Below, piece by piece: positions 56,437-64,000 of a stretch of 64,000 nucleotides of DNA; positions within the stretch are counted from its first letter, which is position 1, and each line of letters opens with the position of its first letter. The notes under the pieces were generated by a model. It did no database searches, was not told the DNA's origin, and worked only from the letters and a program-made list of their open reading frames with translations. This DNA is from Terriglobia bacterium (lineage in GTDB: Bacteria; Acidobacteriota; Terriglobia; Terriglobales; Acidobacteriaceae): assembly GCA_020073665.1 (NCBI GenBank), contig JAIQEU010000001.1, positions 62,001-126,000 on the forward strand. Direction: 5' to 3'. The translations under genes and the position numbers were made by a program.

Positions 56437-57444
56437 CTAGGGAAGCTTGAGCCGGAGCAGCGTTGCCGGATCTAGATACACGCTCTGCCAGCGCACCGCG
56501 ACGTGCAAATGCGGCCCGGTGGCGCGCCCGGTGCCGCCGCTTAGTCCGAGTTGCTGCCCGCGCTCCACTTGTTCGCCTTCTTTTACTTTGATCTCCGACA
56601 TGTGGAGGTAGAGGGTCAGCAGCCCCTGGCCATGATCGAGCACCACGCAATTGCCTTCGAAATACAGCGGACGCGCCAGCAGCACCGTCCCACGGTTGAG
56701 CGCAGCCACCGGCGTGCCGGCGGGCACCGCGTAGTCGAGTCCCTGGTGCATGCTCTGCACCTTGCCGTTGAAAACGCGGCGCGTACCGAAGATGTCGGAG
56801 ATGCGCGCCTCCACTGGCGCACGGAAATCGCCCGACCACTCGCGCTCCTGCGTAACACGTGAAAACAATTCTTCTTTGACAGCCTTGTCCTCGCTGATCT
56901 GTTTCAGTTGCTCGGGGCTGGGCTCGGTAAACTTCTTGGCCACACTCACGTGCACGCTGGGATACTTTGCCGCTTTGACGCTGACCGTCCGCTGAAACAC
57001 CAGTTCTTTTCCCTGCGCGGTGGTCCCCTTCAGGGTCAGCGCATAACTGCCCGGTGGAGTCTCCAGGCTGACCCCGGCAATCCCGTACCAGGCCTTGCTA
57101 GCCGCCGCATCGGAGCTAAAGAAAATTTCGTGACTCAGCCAAGTCCCCGACAGCGAAGCTAAGCGGGCCGGAGGCGTCACGCTGAAAATGACTGGCGTCC
57201 CGTTGACCAGGCGGGTGGGCTGCCAACGAACCGACCAGGATTTTGGAGGTATGGCCTTGGAGGAAGGAACATTACCGGCAATGAGGCGGCCGGCAGAGGC
57301 AAGCAGCAAGGCGAGCAGGCAGACTAGGCGCCATCTCAATGGCAGAGCAATAGTTGGAAGTGTTCGTGGCAAGACTGGAGCCAGCGTAGCACAAGAGTTT
57401 GACGAAATCTGGGGGGCGGTACCCGACGGCACACCTATTGGCAA
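56437..57444 (-). CDS. M23-family peptidase (LytM type)
   Basis: Exported zinc endopeptidase of about 300-335 residues. A hydrophobic segment (LVCLLALLLASAGRLIAG) serves as signal or anchor. An Ig-like middle domain (about 70-160) is followed by the M23 domain with its zinc and catalytic residues in HQGLDYAVPAG and GPHLHVAVR. LytM-type enzymes cut peptidoglycan cross-links or, when inactive, activate amidases; the ligands here look intact. The listed TTG start at 57444 is uncertain: a TTG nearer the hydrophobic segment may be the true start. Confidence 0.86.
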   Translation of the reverse strand: MPIGVPSGTAPQISSNSCATLAPVLPRTLPTIALPLRWRLVCLLALLLASAGRLIAGNVPSSKAIPPKSWSVRWQPTRLVNGTPVIFSVTPPARLASLSGTWLSHEIFFSSDAAASKAWYGIAGVSLETPPGSYALTLKGTTAQGKELVFQRTVSVKAAKYPSVHVSVAKKFTEPSPEQLKQISEDKAVKEELFSRVTQEREWSGDFRAPVEARISDIFGTRRVFNGKVQSMHQGLDYAVPAGTPVAALNRGTVLLARPLYFEGNCVVLDHGQGLLTLYLHMSEIKVKEGEQVERGQQLGLSGGTGRATGPHLHVAVRWQSVYLDPATLLRLKLP

Positions 57445-57495
57445 TCCAGCCGTAGCAGGAACCTGGCGGACTCAGAGGACATCAACCGATGAAGC

Positions 57496-57783
57496 TCAGT
57501 TCAGGAAGGAAAATCGTGCCGCCACTTTCACCAGCTTCAGCACTTTGTAGATTTCGACGTTGACGCCGCGTAACCCGACCTTCATGGCTTTACGGTCAGC
57601 GATTCTCGCCAACGCTTCCAGTTCTCGGACCGCGCCGGGATCGATCCGGTGCACCGACGAGAAATCTAGAACCACTTCGCCCAAGGCACTATCCAACTTC
57701 TCGCTGGCCTGTTGCAAGGACTGGACCACGCGCTCTCCATCAATCTTGAGCCACTCCGAAATCATTGGCATAGTCACGACCAT
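57496..57783 (-). CDS. STAS-domain protein without the usual Ser
   Basis: Protein of 95 residues with the STAS fold of SpoIIAA-type anti-anti-sigma factors (VVLDFSSVHRIDPGAVRELEALARIA). In SpoIIAA-like proteins the motif reads DSxG and its Ser is phosphorylated; here the residue after Asp is Pro (IDPGA), so that switch is missing. It starts 3 bases after the adhE stop on the same strand, so it may be co-transcribed with adhE. Start ATG at 57783; an internal ATG lies 12 bases later. Partner unknown. Confidence 0.75.
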   Translation of the reverse strand: MVVTMPMISEWLKIDGERVVQSLQQASEKLDSALGEVVLDFSSVHRIDPGAVRELEALARIADRKAMKVGLRGVNVEIYKVLKLVKVAARFSFLN

Positions 57784-57786
57784 CCA

Positions 57787-60465
57787 TTACGCAGTTTTTT
57801 TTTGAGAGGCGTCGGGCAGCTTCGCCGAGCTACGCCCCTGATATGCACTCCAAAACAGTTCTACCATTTCGCTTACCAGCGGCATCCGAGGGTTCGACCG
57901 CCAGGAAGGATCGTCAAAGGCATTCTTGGCCAGATCGGGCATGGCGCGCTCGAATTCTTCCTTGGAGATCCCCAGGTCGGCGATCGAACGAGGAACCGCC
58001 AGTTGGTCGAGTAGTTGCTCTGTCGCCTTGACCAGGTTTTTCACTTTCTCCTCAACCGTTTGTCCGCCCAGGCCCAGTAAGTCCGCAATCATGGCGTACT
58101 TCTTGTGCGCGATGTAGCCCTTCTGGTTGGGCGAGGGCGTGAATTTGGTGGGGACCGCCGCGTTGTAAGCAATGACGTGCGGCAGCATGAGAGCGTTGGC
58201 TCGACCGTGGGCCACCCCGAAACGCGCTCCGAAGGCATGGGCCAGCGCGTGATTTACCCCCACCGCCGCATTGGAAAACGCAATGGCCGCAATGCAAGCC
58301 GCATTGTGCATCATGCTGCGCGCCTCTTCGTCGTGGGGATGCTCATAGGCGATGGGCAGATACTTGAACACCAGGCGAATCGCCTGCATGGCGTTGGAGT
58401 CGGTATAAGGGGACGCCAAAATCGATACTCCGGCTTCCAATGCGTGGGTCAAACAATCGATCCCGGTATCGGCGGTAAGGCCTTTGGGCATCGACATGAC
58501 GAACTGCGGGTCGACGATGGCCACGTCCGGGGTCAGCGAGTAGTCGGCAAGGGTCACCTTGCGCCCGCGTTCCTTGTCAGACAGGACGGCAAACGGTGTG
58601 ACTTCGCTTCCGGTTCCGCTGGTGGTAGAAATGGCAACCAACCGCGCCCGGTTAATCTTTTCGGTCGGGTACTCGACCACGCGCTTACGGATGTCCATGA
58701 ACGGCGCAGCCAGTTCCTCCAGGTCAGCCTGGGGCGATTCATACTTGAGTTTCATGATCTTGGCTGCGTCGATCACCGACCCGCCGCCCAGCGCGATAAT
58801 CTGGTCGGCTTTGTAGTAGTTGAGGGCCTCTACTCCCTGCATGACGACTTTGACTTCAGGCTCGGCGTCCGGAATCACCGTGACATGGACCAGAGTCTGC
58901 GCGGGCAGGTTGCGCCGCAGAATGTCGACGTGGCCGAATTGCTCCATAGCCGGGTTGGTAACAATGACGGTGGAGCGCGATGAGAGATGGCGCAGATTCT
59001 CGACCGCGTTCATGTTGAAGTAGATTTGATTGGGAACGCGGAACCACATATGCGCCTGTGTCCTCCGGGCCACGCGTTTGATGTTGAGGTAGTGATACAC
59101 ATTCACGTTGTCGGTAGTGCTGTTGCCGCCCGCGGTCCCGCACCCGAAGGAAAAGGTGGGCACCATATCGTTGTACACCCCGCCAAACGCTCCGACGGAA
59201 CCTGGGGAATTCACGATGATCCGCCCCGCGTTGATCACGTCGCTAAACTTTCGGATGATCTCATCATTGCGCGAGAAAACCACCGCCGTATGGCCAAGCC
59301 CGCCGGCATGATTCACGTCGACACAGACTTTGAGCGCCTCATCGACGGACTTCGACCGATAAACCGCGAGCACGGGGAATAGTTTCTCGACCGACAAGGG
59401 ATGTTCGCGGCCCACGCCTTGAATGGGCGTGATCAATAGTTTGGTGTTCGGCTTGACTGCCAGGCCGACCATGCGGGCGATATCGGTGGCTTTCTGGCCG
59501 ACTGCCATGGGCTGCATGAACCCGGTTTCGGGATCGATCACCGTGCGTCCGAGGAGCTTGGTCTCGGCCTCATTGCAGATGTGCGCGCCCAGGTCGGCAA
59601 ATTTCTTCAGCACCAGGTCATAAATCTCGTCGTCAATGACTACTGTCTGCTCGGAAGCGCAGATGGTTCCGTTATCGAACGTTTTGGAAGTGATGATGTC
59701 GACCACGGCCATGTTCAGGTCAGCGGTTTTTTCCAGATAGACCGGGGTATTACCCGGCCCGACCCCAAGAGCGGGCTTGCCCGAGCTATAGGCGGCTTTC
59801 ACCACCCCAGGCCCACCGGTGGCATCAATCAGACCGATGTCCTGGTGGTGCATCAGGTAAGCGTTGTCCTGCAGGTCGTGCGATTCCAGGCAGGTGAAAA
59901 CCCCTTCGGGCGCACCATGCTTCGCCGCCGTCTCGTACATGATCCGCACCGCTTCGTGGCAACAGCGCCAGGCGCCAGGGTGGGGGCTGAAAATGACGGC
60001 GTTCCGCGTCTTGATAGCCATGATGCATTTGAACAGAACCGTCGAAGTGGGGTTGGTAATTGGGGTCATCGAGAGGATGACTCCGATCGGTTCCGCCACC
60101 TCTACCACACCCCGTTCGGGAAACTCGCGAATGACGCCGACGGTGCGCTTGTCCTTGACGTAGTTGTAGACGAATTCCGTTGCCACCATGTTCTTGATGG
60201 CCTTGTCTTCGAGCACGCCGAGCCTGGTTTCCTCAATGGCCAGGCGGGCCAGATTTTGAGCTTGTTGCAGTCCGGCCACGACCATCGGTTTGACGATGCG
60301 ATCGACGTCCGCTTGGGTGCATTGGGTAAAGACGGCAGCGGCGGTTCTGGCTTGACTGACCAGTCCTTCGAGGTAGGCGATCCGTTCCGGGCTGAGGCTT
60401 CGAACCTTCTCGGTTCTACCTTCTTTTTTGCATTCCAGGTCGCGCAGCGGTGTAGCGCTTACCAT
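57787..60465 (-). CDS. adhE: Bifunctional acetaldehyde-CoA/alcohol dehydrogenase AdhE
   Basis: Enzyme of 892 residues that reduces acetyl-CoA to ethanol in two steps during fermentation. The N-terminal aldehyde dehydrogenase half has catalytic Cys269 in FDNGTICASEQ. The C-terminal iron-dependent alcohol dehydrogenase half shows the NAD loop GGGSVIDAAK and metal-binding His residues in NHALAHAFGARFGVAHGRANA. AdhE enzymes form long helical filaments (spirosomes). A GGAGG site lies before the ATG at 60465. The C-terminus reads SQKKTA, with a run of nine A on the coding strand. Suggests at least occasional anaerobic growth. Confidence 0.97.
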   Translation of the reverse strand: MVSATPLRDLECKKEGRTEKVRSLSPERIAYLEGLVSQARTAAAVFTQCTQADVDRIVKPMVVAGLQQAQNLARLAIEETRLGVLEDKAIKNMVATEFVYNYVKDKRTVGVIREFPERGVVEVAEPIGVILSMTPITNPTSTVLFKCIMAIKTRNAVIFSPHPGAWRCCHEAVRIMYETAAKHGAPEGVFTCLESHDLQDNAYLMHHQDIGLIDATGGPGVVKAAYSSGKPALGVGPGNTPVYLEKTADLNMAVVDIITSKTFDNGTICASEQTVVIDDEIYDLVLKKFADLGAHICNEAETKLLGRTVIDPETGFMQPMAVGQKATDIARMVGLAVKPNTKLLITPIQGVGREHPLSVEKLFPVLAVYRSKSVDEALKVCVDVNHAGGLGHTAVVFSRNDEIIRKFSDVINAGRIIVNSPGSVGAFGGVYNDMVPTFSFGCGTAGGNSTTDNVNVYHYLNIKRVARRTQAHMWFRVPNQIYFNMNAVENLRHLSSRSTVIVTNPAMEQFGHVDILRRNLPAQTLVHVTVIPDAEPEVKVVMQGVEALNYYKADQIIALGGGSVIDAAKIMKLKYESPQADLEELAAPFMDIRKRVVEYPTEKINRARLVAISTTSGTGSEVTPFAVLSDKERGRKVTLADYSLTPDVAIVDPQFVMSMPKGLTADTGIDCLTHALEAGVSILASPYTDSNAMQAIRLVFKYLPIAYEHPHDEEARSMMHNAACIAAIAFSNAAVGVNHALAHAFGARFGVAHGRANALMLPHVIAYNAAVPTKFTPSPNQKGYIAHKKYAMIADLLGLGGQTVEEKVKNLVKATEQLLDQLAVPRSIADLGISKEEFERAMPDLAKNAFDDPSWRSNPRMPLVSEMVELFWSAYQGRSSAKLPDASQKKTA

Positions 60466-60685
60466 AGCCGCCTCCCTCCATGCCGCTCTACGAAGATAAC
60501 TTGCGGCGCGGCCCGAGGTCGGTGATGGAACTCACCCCATGCGGTGACCGCGGCGCGGTCAGGAAGGCAAATATGAGCATTCCATACGGTTGTGCAGTAT
60601 GCCCTGCGGGGAGTGCCAGAGCAGCGGTCTGGCCACCACGGGTGATCACAAGTCTCAAGCGCCCCGTCTGAGATATTGGGAACTT

Positions 60686-60761
60686 TGGTGGACCTGGTCG
60701 GGATCGAACCGACGACCTCTTCCATGCCATGGAAGCGCGCTCCCAGCTGCGCCACAGGCCC
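60686..60761 (-). tRNA. tRNA-Ala (anticodon GGC)
   Basis: A complete cloverleaf of 76 bases on the minus strand: 7-bp acceptor stem (GGGCCTG with CAGGTCC), D arm GCGC/GCGC, anticodon arm CTTCC-ATGGCAT-GGAAG with GGC at positions 34-36, T arm GTCGG-TTCGATC-CCGAC, and an encoded CCA end. Confidence 0.97.
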
Positions 60762-60943
60762 ACTGCTTGCGGAGGGAAACTGGCAATCAATTCTCGCTTA
60801 CTGCCACAGGTTAGTCAAACTTCGTGTCCGGCGTTTTGATCGCCGCGACGCACAAGACGGCCGCTGCTCCCAGCCTCTCTGCGCGAGCGTACGCCTCAAA
60901 ATTTTGCGAAAACTACGAAACTTAGTATGCTGTGGCCACCAAC

Positions 60944-61636
60944 ATGAACTGGAGCCCTATCCGCGCAACCTTCCTGCTGCCCATACTGGTGTTGGCAGCT
61001 GCCGCACAAACTCCATCCAACCAGGTGCCCGCTCCGCCTGCCGCGGCGCCGCCGGTGGCTTACTCGTCGGTGAGCCAGCTGAACCTGATGCTCTCGCAGT
61101 TGGAGCAGGCTTCGCAGGCCGCGCAATTGGACCTGGCGAAGCTGCGTATCGAGAGGTGGAAGACCGACTCCAACACCAAGCGCCAGGAACAGGCGAATAT
61201 CGAATCATTGCAGCGCAACTTGCAGTCGGCGCTCCCGGAGATCATTGCGGAGCTGCGTCTTTCCCCGGAAAATCTGACCAGCACCTTCAAGCTCTACCGC
61301 AACCTCGACGCGCTTTACGATGTTTTCGGTTCGGTGGTCGAGTCCACCGGAGCGTTTGGCTCCAAGGATGAGTTCCAGTCGCTGGAGAACGATCTGACCG
61401 CGCTGGAGAAGTCGCGCCGCTCCTTTGCCGACCGCATGGAGACCCTGGCCGGCGCCAAAGAAGTGGAGTTGACCCGGTTGCGCAGCGAAGTCCGCACCGC
61501 CCAGGCCGCGACTCCGGCAACGGCGCCAAAGAAAGTCATCGTGGACGACAACGAGCCTCCCAAAAAACCTGCCAAGAAGAAAGCGCCCGCTAAACCTAGC
61601 ACCAGCACAACGCCAGCCGCAGCCCCTCCGAAGTAG
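60944..61636 (+). CDS. Exported coiled-coil protein of unknown function
   Basis: Protein of about 230 residues with a signal peptide (IRATFLLPILVLAAAAQT), a helical centre that looks like coiled coil (LMLSQLEQASQAAQLDLAKL, NIESLQRNLQSALPEIIAEL) and a Lys/Pro/Ala-rich tail (PKKPAKKKAPAKPS). I recognise no family. ATG at 60944 is favoured over one at 60932 because it is nearer the hydrophobic segment. It lies between the tRNA and the sigma factor genes. Confidence 0.72.
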   Translation: MNWSPIRATFLLPILVLAAAAQTPSNQVPAPPAAAPPVAYSSVSQLNLMLSQLEQASQAAQLDLAKLRIERWKTDSNTKRQEQANIESLQRNLQSALPEIIAELRLSPENLTSTFKLYRNLDALYDVFGSVVESTGAFGSKDEFQSLENDLTALEKSRRSFADRMETLAGAKEVELTRLRSEVRTAQAATPATAPKKVIVDDNEPPKKPAKKKAPAKPSTSTTPAAAPPK

Positions 61637-61875
61637 GGGCTGGGACGGTGTGGGAGCCGCTAAACTCGGACCATCGCACCACCCTAGCGTCTGCTTGCGG
61701 GTTACTTTCCGTAACTCATTGAAACCAAATATTTTCTCGATGTGGGAACTCTTAACACCTGAGTGGAGTCTATGTAATCAGGCCAGGTAAGCGCGGTCTT
61801 GGGACTCGATGCTGGCCAGGGCCACTTTTGGGCCAGGCTGGCGATGGGAAAAGAACCTATAATGGGGGTTACGCC

Positions 61876-62625
61876 ATGAGAGTTATGGCGGGAGCAACCA
61901 CCTTGGGTGATCTTGCAGGCGCGCTCGGCGTCAGAGCTGAGGAATCCGCGATCGTGGCCGAACTGAAGGCTGGGTCCGAGGATGCCTACACTTGGCTTAT
62001 CGGGGAGTTCCACCAGCCTATTTATAGCTTGGTGTACCGCATGGTGTCGGATCCGGCCGATGCCGCAGACACCACGCAGGAGGTCTTCCTGAAGGTGTTC
62101 CGCGGCATGAAGCACTTCCACGGCGAATCGAGCCTGAAGACCTGGATCTACCGCATCGCGGTGCATGAAGCATCGAACCGGCGGCGCTGGTGGTTCCGGC
62201 ACAAGGCGCATGAGACCTCGATCGAACCGGCACATGCCGAGTTTGAGTCGGGGGCGGCGCCGGCGCTCAAAGACATGCTGGTGGACGGGGGAGAATCTCC
62301 ATTCGATAACGTGGTGCACGAAGAAGTGAGCGCACGCGTCGAACAGGAATTGCGCGAGGTTGCCGAACCGTATCGCACCACTGTGGTCTTGCGCGATCTG
62401 GAAGGGATGTCGTACGAAGAGATTGCAGAGATAACCCAGGTTTCGCTGGGGACGGTGAAGTCAAGATTGACTCGTGGCCGCAACGCGCTGCGGCAGCGCC
62501 TGCTGGCGTACGTGCGGGAAGTTGGGCCGCAGTTGGGTCTGCAGGCTCCGGAGGAGCGCGAAGCCCGGCTGCAAGCGCCTCCCCGGTTCTCTCCAGATGG
62601 CAGGGAAGTTGAGGTGACGCCATGA
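61876..62625 (+). CDS. ECF (sigma-E type) RNA polymerase sigma factor
   Basis: Sigma factor of 249 residues. Region 2 is QPIYSLVYRMVSDPADAADT and region 4 is EGMSYEEIAEITQVSLGTVK, with the TVKSRLTRGR recognition helix. It is longer than usual ECF sigma factors, with about 28 extra N-terminal residues and a 40-residue linker. The ATG at 61876 follows GGGGG; a TATAAT sits at 61858-61863 but a matching -35 is unclear. The stop overlaps the next start by 4 bases (ATGA), and that gene is the anti-sigma factor. Confidence 0.94.
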   Translation: MRVMAGATTLGDLAGALGVRAEESAIVAELKAGSEDAYTWLIGEFHQPIYSLVYRMVSDPADAADTTQEVFLKVFRGMKHFHGESSLKTWIYRIAVHEASNRRRWWFRHKAHETSIEPAHAEFESGAAPALKDMLVDGGESPFDNVVHEEVSARVEQELREVAEPYRTTVVLRDLEGMSYEEIAEITQVSLGTVKSRLTRGRNALRQRLLAYVREVGPQLGLQAPEEREARLQAPPRFSPDGREVEVTP

Positions 62626-63293
62626 AATGCGCCCAGGCCAAATCGTTGTTCTCGCCTTACCTGGACGGCGCGGTGACTGGTACCGAGATGCACATGCTCG
62701 GCCAGCATCTGGATACCTGTGCTGCCTGCCGGCAGGAATATTTCTCTTTGCACCAGGTGGCGCAATTGCTGAACCAGGTGGGCCGCAAGAAAGCTCCGGC
62801 GGATTTGAGTTTGCGGCTGCGGGTGGCGATGTCGCGCGAAATCGCGCACACCCGGCGTCCATATCTCGAAGGCATGCTGGTGCGTCTGGAAAATACCGTC
62901 AACGCATTCATGGTTCCGGTGACCGCGGGACTGGCCACTGCCGTGGTGATCTTTGGACTGCTCATGGGTTTTTTGGCCCTGCCCGGACAGTTGCAGGCCG
63001 ACAATGACGATGTGCCGCTGATGCTCTACACCGCGCCGCAGTTGCAGCAGTCCGGCTTCGGTACCACGCTGGAGTCCATCAGTGATGACTCCCTGGTGAT
63101 TGAGGCGTATGTGGATTCGAACGGCCGGGTGCAGGACTACCGCATCCTGTCGCATCCCCAGGAGACCCAGACCTTGCTGCCGCAGGTGAAGAACATGCTG
63201 ATCTTCACCACTTTCCGCCCGGCTTTGTCCATGGGCAGGCCGACTGCGGGAAAAGCCGTGCTGTCGTTCTCAAACATCAAGGTGCGGGGATAG
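62622..63293 (+). CDS. Zinc-finger anti-sigma factor with TonB-like C-terminus
   Basis: Membrane protein of 223 residues. The N-terminal zf-HC2/ZAS motif HLDTCAACRQ (HxxxCxxC) binds zinc and the sigma factor. One membrane helix lies near 100-120 (TAGLATAVVIFGLLMGFLAL). The periplasmic domain reads VIEAYVDSNGRVQDYRIL ... IFTTFRPALSMGRPTAGKAV, which follows the plan of the TonB C-terminal domain (VxVDxxGxV, FxPAxxxGxPV). It is translationally coupled to the sigma factor and is its likely anti-sigma. The TonB-like sensor fused to a ZAS domain is unusual. Confidence 0.88.
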   Translation: MKCAQAKSLFSPYLDGAVTGTEMHMLGQHLDTCAACRQEYFSLHQVAQLLNQVGRKKAPADLSLRLRVAMSREIAHTRRPYLEGMLVRLENTVNAFMVPVTAGLATAVVIFGLLMGFLALPGQLQADNDDVPLMLYTAPQLQQSGFGTTLESISDDSLVIEAYVDSNGRVQDYRILSHPQETQTLLPQVKNMLIFTTFRPALSMGRPTAGKAVLSFSNIKVRG

Positions 63294-63388
63294 GAAGCTT
63301 CTAGCTCTTAGCCATTAGCTCTCAGCGTGAACCTGGGCGCGGCAGCCCCGTGCGCACTGGCTAAAGGCCAAAAGCTCGGCTGTTTCGT

Positions 63389-63417
63389 TTGACCCTCTGC
63401 GGAGAACCCCTTAAACT
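63389..63417 (+). promoter_or_regulatory. Sigma-70-type promoter of the last gene
   Basis: TTGACC (63389-63394) and TAAACT (63412-63417) are separated by 17 bases. It lies about 45 bases before the proposed start at 63461, and in the 167-base gap after the anti-sigma gene, so the gene likely has its own promoter. Confidence 0.6.
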
Positions 63418-63460
63418 ACCAAGTTAGCCCGCACATCCCACCGACCGGCAGGAGGCTTTC

Positions 63461-64000
63461 CTGAGTTTTCGGTTACGACCCTGGCAGTACGCTGCTGTCC
63501 TCGCGCTGTGCGCACAGGTGTCTGTGGCCCAACCGTCTCCCCAGGTAGTTCTGGATACCAATGAAAGCCTGTTCAGCGTGCTGGTGGCCATCAACACCTG
63601 TGGATACGACCAGGAACTGGGCGCGTCATCGCCGTTGCGCACCCAGATTCGGAGCGAAGTCGCGAAAGCGATTCAAGCCTCGCCCGAAACCAAGGATGCC
63701 AGCAAGTTGATGTGCGAGTATTACGATGAACATCAATTGCCGGATTCTTCCCGTACCCTGGCGCAATACATTTCGCTGGCGCTTTATCTGGGCCCACCGC
63801 CCGAGTTTACTCCCAAGGTAAAAGAGGCCGAACTGCCGCCCGACGCCAGGGGGGTGGTCGGCTTGGTGCAGTTTCTGCGGACCTTCTCGCAAAAAGCGGG
63901 ATTGCACGCCATCTGGCAGCGCCACGAACAGGCTTACCTGGGCCTGAGTGACCGCTACCACGAACCGCTGGCCAAGATGTTGTTCGACACCGAGGTATAT
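63461..64000 (+). CDS. Exported protein of unknown function (cut by window end)
   Basis: The first 180 codons of a gene that runs past the window edge. It has a signal peptide-like start (LRPWQYAAVLALCAQVSVAQ) and continues QVVLDTNESLFSVLVAINTCG, then a helical region (REVAKAIQASPETKDASK type) and YLGPPPEFTPKVKEAELPPD. No family recognised. The best start is CTG at 63461, 5 bases after AGGAGG; CTG starts are rare, so a later start cannot be excluded, but no ATG, GTG or TTG lies in the signal region. A sigma-70-type promoter is at 63389-63417. Confidence 0.7.
   Translation, partial: MSFRLRPWQYAAVLALCAQVSVAQPSPQVVLDTNESLFSVLVAINTCGYDQELGASSPLRTQIRSEVAKAIQASPETKDASKLMCEYYDEHQLPDSSRTLAQYISLALYLGPPPEFTPKVKEAELPPDARGVVGLVQFLRTFSQKAGLHAIWQRHEQAYLGLSDRYHEPLAKMLFDTEVY

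Overview
The window looks like a chromosomal segment of an Acidobacteriota species, probably of the Koribacter/Terriglobia type. This is inferred from high-GC DNA, a PEP-CTERM protein, many PilZ and sigma-54 regulators, large SBBP/FG-GAP/NHL beta-propeller secreted proteins, scattered KDO genes (a diderm trait) and small secreted families typical of the phylum. No phage, plasmid, IS element or CRISPR array is visible.

Layout. 1-6.4 kb: regulatory block with two PilZ proteins, a PEP-CTERM secreted protein, a sigma-54 activator without a receiver domain, and a histidine kinase/NtrC-type regulator pair. 6.7-14.6 kb: three very large exported repeat proteins (two tandem FG-GAP paralogues, one SBBP/DUF11 protein), convergent on one strong terminator. 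15.2-18.4 kb: a third PilZ gene and a cytochrome c maturation operon ccmE-ccmA-ccmB-ccmC-ccmD (minus strand). 18.5-28.6 kb: M13 peptidase, thiC, an NHL-repeat protein, a membrane-anchored unknown, an M28 carboxypeptidase and a peroxiredoxin-like protein. 28.8-35.2 kb: an orphan AAA+ ATPase, proB-proA, a methyltransferase, a secreted unknown, and a MerB-like gene interrupted by an in-frame TGA. 35.3-44.8 kb: pyrG, an OsmC-like gene, kdsA, a K+ channel, kdsD, proS and a beta-propeller lipoprotein. 45-57.8 kb: class A PBP, TPR protein, kdsC, an Lhr-type helicase, an FHA-GAF-sigma-54 regulator, an M23 peptidase and a STAS protein. 57.8-64 kb: adhE, tRNA-Ala(GGC), a coiled-coil exported protein, an ECF sigma/anti-sigma pair and a truncated exported protein at the window edge.

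The most striking observation is at 34487-35164 (minus). A MerB-family (organomercurial lyase) reading frame carries a TGA exactly where MerB has its catalytic Cys159. A hairpin with a GGTC apical loop follows the TGA at almost the spacing of the Escherichia coli fdhF SECIS. This suggests a selenocysteine-containing MerB homologue, decoded as 225 residues rather than ending at 150.

Other points of interest are dispersed REP/REPIN-like palindromes, some with a GTAG foot and some apparently inserted in frame in kdsD and lhr; a CcmE with Cys in place of the haem-binding His; a peroxiredoxin with Ser at the peroxidatic position; and several operator-like palindromes. KDO synthesis is represented by kdsA, kdsD and kdsC, scattered rather than in one operon.
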